From: Rhizobium sp. CCGE531
Lineage (GTDB): Bacteria; Pseudomonadota; Alphaproteobacteria; Rhizobiales; Rhizobiaceae
Direction: 5' to 3'
NCBI RefSeq assembly: GCF_003627795.1
Contig: NZ_CP032684.1
Span: forward strand, 3,977,164-4,041,163
DNA: 64,000 bases
A program made the translations under genes and the position numbers. Of the stretch, positions 59,475 to 64,000 are shown in pieces (the first letter of the stretch is position 1; each line of letters opens with the position of its first letter). A model generated the notes under the pieces. That model did not search any database and was not told the DNA's origin. It saw nothing but the letters and a program-made list of their open reading frames with translations.

Positions 59475-60791
59475 TTTGCCTACGCAAAATTCGGAGAAAA
59501 TGACATCCAACAGGTCTTCGACGTCGACGCGCCCTGTTATGCGCCCGAGGCTCGCCGCCGCCCGTCGCAAGTACTCAGCCCTGATATCAAGGCCTCGATC
59601 CTCAGCCGCAAGTGCTGCCGCAATGGCAGTGAAGCTCTCGCTGAGCAGCGTCCTGTGCCGCAAACGGCTTGGCAATGCCAATGATAAGGATTCTGAACGA
59701 TCCTGAAGATCTTGTCGAAGAAATTGATGCAACGCCGACAATCCCGCGCCCGTCTCCGACGAGATAAGCACGTCATAATCATCCGCACCTTCGCTGGGAT
59801 GCAGGTCTGATTTCGTCCCTAGTGTGACGATCTTGCCCGAGAAACCCGGAAAGTCCTGCTGCGGGCGATCGCCGATCTCCGCCAATGACAGGACGAGGTC
59901 GGCGTCAGCCACGGTCTTAAGGGCGCGGCGTATCCCTTCGCGCTCGACAATTTCCTCAGTTTCCCGCAAGCCAGCCGTATCATAGAGCTTGACGGCATAT
60001 CCTTCGATATTCAGATCGACATGCAGAACGTCACGCGTCGTCCCGGCAATGTCGGTGACAATCGCCACTTCTCGCTTTGCCAGCGCATTCATCAGGCTGG
60101 ATTTGCCGGCATTCGGTGGACCGGCAATCACCACCTTCAAACCGTCGCGGATAATCTCACCCAGATCTGCGCCCTTGAGATGATCGGCCAGTTCCGAATG
60201 CAGTCGCTTCATATCCGCCCACACCATATCCGATACCGAGCCCGGCACATCATCCTCGTCGGCGAAATCGAGTTCCGCCTCGATCAGGGCGCGTGCGCGC
60301 GTCAACCGGTCAGCCCAGCCGTTATACAGATCCGATAGCCCGCCGGCGGCGTGCTCCAGCGCCAGCCGCCGCTGCATCTCGGTTTCGGCACTGATGAGAT
60401 CTGCTAGGCCCTCAACCTCGACAAGATCCATCTTCCCATTCTCAAGGGCACGACGAGAGAACTCGCCATGGTCAGCGAGGCGGCACTGATCGAACGTGGA
60501 GAGCTCGGTCAGAAGCGCATTCGCGACAGCCTTGCCGCCATGAACATGAATCTCGACGCAATTCTCCCCGGTAAAAGAGGCTGGTCCAGGAAAGATCAAA
60601 ACGAGGCCGCGGTCGATGATGAAACCGTTACGAGCCCGAATTGTTTTCAGTGCGGCCTGGCGCGGAGCCGGTAGCGTCCCGGAAAGAGATTGCGCGACGT
60701 GAAAAGCCAGGTCCCCGCTGATGCGGATCACGGCAACCCCGGCCGGCAACCCGCCGCTAGATAACGCATAGATAGTGTCGTTTGCCATCAT
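59472..60791 (-). CDS. mnmE: tRNA modification GTPase MnmE
   Basis: 439 residues. N-terminal tetrahydrofolate-binding domain ([21 protein letters not shown]), G domain with [31 protein letters not shown] and a GTKSDL in place of NKxD, and the C-terminal FCVGK carrying the family's catalytic cysteine. Partner of MnmG. Start ATG 60791 or 60788; the frame reaches a further ATG at 60806 and the Shine-Dalgarno is weak for all. Confidence 0.94.
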   Translation of the reverse strand: MMANDTIYALSSGGLPAGVAVIRISGDLAFHVAQSLSGTLPAPRQAALKTIRARNGFIIDRGLVLIFPGPASFTGENCVEIHVHGGKAVANALLTELSTFDQCRLADHGEFSRRALENGKMDLVEVEGLADLISAETEMQRRLALEHAAGGLSDLYNGWADRLTRARALIEAELDFADEDDVPGSVSDMVWADMKRLHSELADHLKGADLGEIIRDGLKVVIAGPPNAGKSSLMNALAKREVAIVTDIAGTTRDVLHVDLNIEGYAVKLYDTAGLRETEEIVEREGIRRALKTVADADLVLSLAEIGDRPQQDFPGFSGKIVTLGTKSDLHPSEGADDYDVLISSETGAGLSALHQFLRQDLQDRSESLSLALPSRLRHRTLLSESFTAIAAALAAEDRGLDIRAEYLRRAAASLGRITGRVDVEDLLDVIFSEFCVGK

Positions 60792-60862
60792 TGAATTGAT
60801 CCGCATCCGAATCGATTGCTATTAACGCCTTGCGTCGAGGAATCTTCGGTCATTAAAACGAA

Positions 60863-60890
60863 ATCGGGGCCGCGAAAAGGCGGCCCCGAT
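60863..60890 (-). terminator. Terminator of rho
   Basis: ATCGGGGCCGC / GCGGCCCCGAT perfect 11-bp stem, followed on the minus strand by TTCGTTTT. Confidence 0.75.
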
Positions 60891-60944
60891 CATACCATGT
60901 AAACAGCGCCACCAAAGCGGCCACCGGAAGAATCCGGCTAATGA

Positions 60945-62210
60945 TTAGGTGTTCATCGAGTCGAAGAAATCAGGGTTGTTCTTTGTCTGCTTGAGCTTGT
61001 CGATCAAGAACTCGATCGCATCGGTCGTGCCCATTGGCGCGAGGATGCGGCGCAGGACGAAGATCTTCTGGAGATCCTGGCGCGGCACAAGCAGATCTTC
61101 CTTACGCGTACCGGACTTGAGAATATCCATCGCCGGGAAGATGCGCTTGTCGGCAACCTTTCGGTCAAGGACGATTTCCGAGTTACCGGTACCCTTGAAT
61201 TCTTCGAAGATGACTTCGTCCATGCGGCTGCCGGTATCGATCAGCGCCGTGGCGATGATCGTCAGCGAACCGCCTTCTTCGATATTGCGGGCAGCACCGA
61301 AGAAGCGCTTCGGGCGCTGCAGCGCGTTGGCGTCGACACCACCGGTCAGAACCTTGCCGGAGGAGGGAACAACGGTGTTATAGGCGCGGCCCAGGCGGGT
61401 GATGGAATCGAGCAGGATGACGACGTCACGGCCGTGTTCAACGAGACGCTTGGCTTTTTCGATCACCATTTCCGCGACCTGGACGTGGCGAACGGCCGGT
61501 TCGTCGAATGTCGACGAGATGACTTCGCCGCGGACGGAGCGCTGCATGTCGGTCACTTCTTCCGGACGCTCGTCGATCAAGAGAACGATCAGATAGCAGT
61601 CAGGATGATTGGCCGTGATCGAATGGGCGATATTCTGCAGCAGGACGGTCTTACCCGTGCGCGGCGGCGCGACGATCAGGCCGCGCTGACCCTTGCCGAG
61701 CGGCGCCACCAGGTCGATCACGCGCGGCGAGAGATCCTTCGACGTGGGCACGTCAAGCTCCATGCGGAACCGGTCGTTCGGATAGAGCGGCGTCAGGTTG
61801 TCGAAGTGAACCTTGTGACGGATCTTTTCGGGATCGTCGAAATTGATGGTGTTGACTTTCAGCAGCGCGAAATAGCGTTCGCCTTCCTTCGGGCCGCGGA
61901 TCGGTCCCTCGACCGTGTCGCCCGTCTTCAGCGAGAAGCGGCGAATCTGGGAGGGGGAGATGTAGATATCGTCCGGGCCGGGGAGATAGTTGGCATTGGC
62001 GGAACGCAAGAAACCGAAGCCGTCCTGCAGAACCTCGACGACGCCCTCGCCGATGATTTCCACGTCCTGGCTCGCCAGTTCTTTCAGGATGGCAAACATC
62101 AATTCCTGTTTGCGCATGGTGCTTGCATTCTCGACCTCGAGCGACTCGGCAAACGCCAGGAGATCGGTCGGGGATTTATTTTTCAGTTCCTGAAGCTTCA
62201 TTTCAGCCAT
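60945..62210 (-). CDS. rho: Transcription termination factor Rho
   Basis: 421 residues. N-terminal helical domain ([18 protein letters not shown]), cold-shock RNA-binding domain ([29 protein letters not shown]), Walker A in [16 protein letters not shown], Walker [17 protein letters not shown], and the Q/R-loop region. Hexameric RNA helicase. Start ATG 62210; standalone gene with its own terminator. Confidence 0.96.
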   Translation of the reverse strand: MAEMKLQELKNKSPTDLLAFAESLEVENASTMRKQELMFAILKELASQDVEIIGEGVVEVLQDGFGFLRSANANYLPGPDDIYISPSQIRRFSLKTGDTVEGPIRGPKEGERYFALLKVNTINFDDPEKIRHKVHFDNLTPLYPNDRFRMELDVPTSKDLSPRVIDLVAPLGKGQRGLIVAPPRTGKTVLLQNIAHSITANHPDCYLIVLLIDERPEEVTDMQRSVRGEVISSTFDEPAVRHVQVAEMVIEKAKRLVEHGRDVVILLDSITRLGRAYNTVVPSSGKVLTGGVDANALQRPKRFFGAARNIEEGGSLTIIATALIDTGSRMDEVIFEEFKGTGNSEIVLDRKVADKRIFPAMDILKSGTRKEDLLVPRQDLQKIFVLRRILAPMGTTDAIEFLIDKLKQTKNNPDFFDSMNT

Positions 62211-62420
62211 GAAGGGAATTACTCATTTTTAGGAGGGAAAAGGCAATGTTGCTCGTATTCAGAACCGCGATAGGGGCGCTCGCGGGCGACAGAATGGATA
62301 CATGCCACGAAGAGAAGATGGCGGGAAAATAGCGACTCACTTTCTGAACCGCAAGGGGGGCACGCAAAATGAGGGAAATTTTAGCGTCGCCCCTCATGTC
62401 GCCCCTGATAGAGCGCCACT

Positions 62421-62966
62421 TTACGAAAAAGGCTTCACGACCACGAGGATGACGATTGCGATCATCAGCAATGTCGGCGCCTCGTTCATGACACGCCAAT
62501 AGCGCGCCGAATGCTTGTTTTCATCGCGGGCAAAGGCGCGTACCGCACTGCTGAAATGACCGTGAACAGCCGATAGCAGCACGACGAGACCAATCTTCGC
62601 ATGCAGCCAGCCGCCCCGGAAACCATAGACAGACCAGGCAAGATAGAGCCCGAAAATCCACGTCAGGATCATCGCCGGCGTGATGATGTAGCGCAACAGG
62701 CGCTGTTCCATCACCTTGAACGTCTCGGATTGCTGCGAACCCGGCTCGGCATCGATGTGATAGATGAAAAGCCGCGGCAGATAGAACATGCCGGCCATCC
62801 ATGAGATCACCGCGATGATATGCAGGGCCTTGATCCAGAGATAAAGATCGGCCGGATGCCAGGCGAACAGGCCGATCGCCAAAACGGTGAAGATCAGGAT
62901 CATGAAATAGGCGCGCCGCCCGGCTCTCTGGCCTGGCGCGGAATCCGTCTGCTTTTCCACCGCCAT
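62421..62966 (-). CDS. hemJ: Protoporphyrinogen oxidase HemJ
   Basis: 181 residues from ATG 62966, with GGAGG five bases upstream and TGATG overlap with the hemE stop. Four to five membrane helices; the conserved LYLWIKALHIIAVISWMAGMFYLPRLF carries the essential His, and LRYIITPAMILTWIFG follows. Oxidises protoporphyrinogen IX in haem synthesis, next step but one after HemE's pathway branch. Cotranscribed with hemE. Confidence 0.92.
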   Translation of the reverse strand: MAVEKQTDSAPGQRAGRRAYFMILIFTVLAIGLFAWHPADLYLWIKALHIIAVISWMAGMFYLPRLFIYHIDAEPGSQQSETFKVMEQRLLRYIITPAMILTWIFGLYLAWSVYGFRGGWLHAKIGLVVLLSAVHGHFSSAVRAFARDENKHSARYWRVMNEAPTLLMIAIVILVVVKPFS

Positions 62967-64000
62967 CAGTTCCTCCATCCCCGCACGCGCTCGACGAGCG
63001 CAGCAACATTGGCCGGATCCGCCTGTGGCGTAATGCCATGCCCGAGGTTGAAGATCAGCGGACCATTGCCAAGATGCTGCAGAATATCGTCGATCCCGTC
63101 CTCCAGAGCCTTGCCTCCGGCAACCACACGCATGGGATCGAGATTTCCCTGCACAGGCCCGTCCTTCTGGAGCTCCTGTGCAAAAGCCAGCGGCACCGAC
63201 CAGTCGAGACTGATCGCATCGGCGCCGGTCTTCTGGCGATAGGTCTTCAGCAGATAACCCGCGCCCTTGGCGAAAGCGATAATTCGCGCCTGTGGCCGCC
63301 GTGCCCTGACCAACGCAATCATTTTCGCAACCGGCTTGACGGCAAATGCCTCGAATTCCTTCTCGCCGAGTACGCCGGCCCAGGAATCGAAAATCTGTAC
63401 GGCATCGGCGCCGGCATCGATCTGCTCCACAAGATAATCGGCGGAGATGTCGGCAAGCAGCATCAGCAGATGTTCGAACGCCTTCGGGTGGCGATAGGCA
63501 AACAGCCGGGCAGGGGCCTGATCGGGCGTCCCGTGGCCGGCGATCATATAGGTCGCAACGGTCCAGGGCGCCCCGCAGAAACCGAGAAGCGTCGTTTCCG
63601 CCGGCAGCTCCCGCCGCAACCGCCGCAGCGTTTCCATGACCGGCGCAAGGTGCGCCATGATGCCCTTCGGCTTCAGTGCCAGGATTCCGGTTTCATCGAT
63701 CGGATCCATCTCCGGTCCATGCCCTTCGGTGAAGCGGACGTTCCGCTTCAGTGCATCAGGGATGACCAGGATATCGGAAAAGAGAATGGCCGCATCGAAG
63801 CCATAGCGCCGGATCGGCTGCAGCGTCACTTCTACAGCGTGGTCGGGCGTATAGCAGAGATCGAGGAAGCTTCCCGCCTTCGCGCGAGTTTCACGATACT
63901 CGGGTAGATAACGGCCAGCCTGACGCATCAACCAGAGAGGGGGAGGGGTGACCGTTTCTCCGCTCAGCACTCGCATGATCTTCCGGCGTTCATCGATCAC
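62966..64000 (-). CDS. hemE: Uroporphyrinogen decarboxylase (start at or beyond window edge)
   Basis: Decarboxylates uroporphyrinogen III to coproporphyrinogen III. 344 residues visible, which is full family length. Signatures [20 protein letters not shown] at the N-terminus and [27 protein letters not shown] and [12 protein letters not shown] near the end. The first codon in view is GTG at 64000, a possible start, but an upstream start cannot be excluded. Read toward hemJ. In related genomes the gene borders oriC. Confidence 0.95.
   Translation of the reverse strand: MIDERRKIMRVLSGETVTPPPLWLMRQAGRYLPEYRETRAKAGSFLDLCYTPDHAVEVTLQPIRRYGFDAAILFSDILVIPDALKRNVRFTEGHGPEMDPIDETGILALKPKGIMAHLAPVMETLRRLRRELPAETTLLGFCGAPWTVATYMIAGHGTPDQAPARLFAYRHPKAFEHLLMLLADISADYLVEQIDAGADAVQIFDSWAGVLGEKEFEAFAVKPVAKMIALVRARRPQARIIAFAKGAGYLLKTYRQKTGADAISLDWSVPLAFAQELQKDGPVQGNLDPMRVVAGGKALEDGIDDILQHLGNGPLIFNLGHGITPQADPANVAALVERVRGWRN

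Noticed and set aside
63038..63907. 289-codon plus-strand open frame over hemE
   Set aside because: Antisense shadow of hemE.

Overview
This window reads as an origin-proximal piece of the main chromosome of a Rhizobium-group alphaproteobacterium (Rhizobium etli/leguminosarum-like). The grounds are the GC-rich, densely packed coding, the gene set (imuA-imuB-dnaE2, large NAD-glutamate dehydrogenase, TrcR/DUF1013, SDHAF4, ParAB beside MnmG/MnmE/RsmG), three RIME-type double palindromes, many REP-like repeats, an αr14/NfeR1-like small RNA, and a run of parS sites. hemE closes the right edge; in Caulobacter and Sinorhizobium hemE lies next to oriC, so the origin is probably just outside the window. 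Species assignment is inference.

Left part (1-12 kb): the end of proB, then proA and nadD; a three-hairpin anti-Shine-Dalgarno sRNA on the minus strand; a modABC molybdate transporter with a HTH-only ModE-type regulator, sitting between nadD and its usual partner rsfS; then rsfS, rlmH, an EnvC-like LytM protein, ctpA, a divergent polysaccharide deacetylase and rppH, a common alphaproteobacterial cell-envelope/RNA-processing string.

12-21 kb, mostly minus strand: bfd-bfr iron storage pair, the SOS mutagenesis cassette imuA-imuB-dnaE2 with a clear LexA box, a mini-zincin, a DUF1737 protein and a CitE-like lyase. 21-32 kb: leuD and leuB for leucine synthesis, split by a sugar isomerase-like gene and blocks of repeats; a PAP2 phosphatase; an ArsR regulator and SDR oxidoreductase with a palindromic operator; Dps; asd; a lytic transglycosylase; carbonic anhydrase and pyridoxal kinase.

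32-50 kb: the 1596-residue NAD-glutamate dehydrogenase, a UMF1-type MFS transporter, purH, a heparinase II/III-like protein, rsmB-htpX, SDHAF4, a MITE-like element with 28-bp terminal inverted repeats, acsA, trcR, and one complete IS110 element inserted in a REP-like repeat. The noncoding leader of this IS carries short matches to its own target and donor sequences arranged around hairpins, as expected of a bridge RNA.

50-64 kb: yggS, then leuS-lptE-holA on the plus strand, converging on parB-parA-rsmG-mnmG-mnmE, rho, hemJ and hemE on the minus strand. One perfect and several near-perfect parS sites sit here, so this block is the segregation (centromere) region. No rRNA, tRNA or CRISPR array was recognised. 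Where start codons were moved from the longest ORF, the Shine-Dalgarno reasoning is given per entry.
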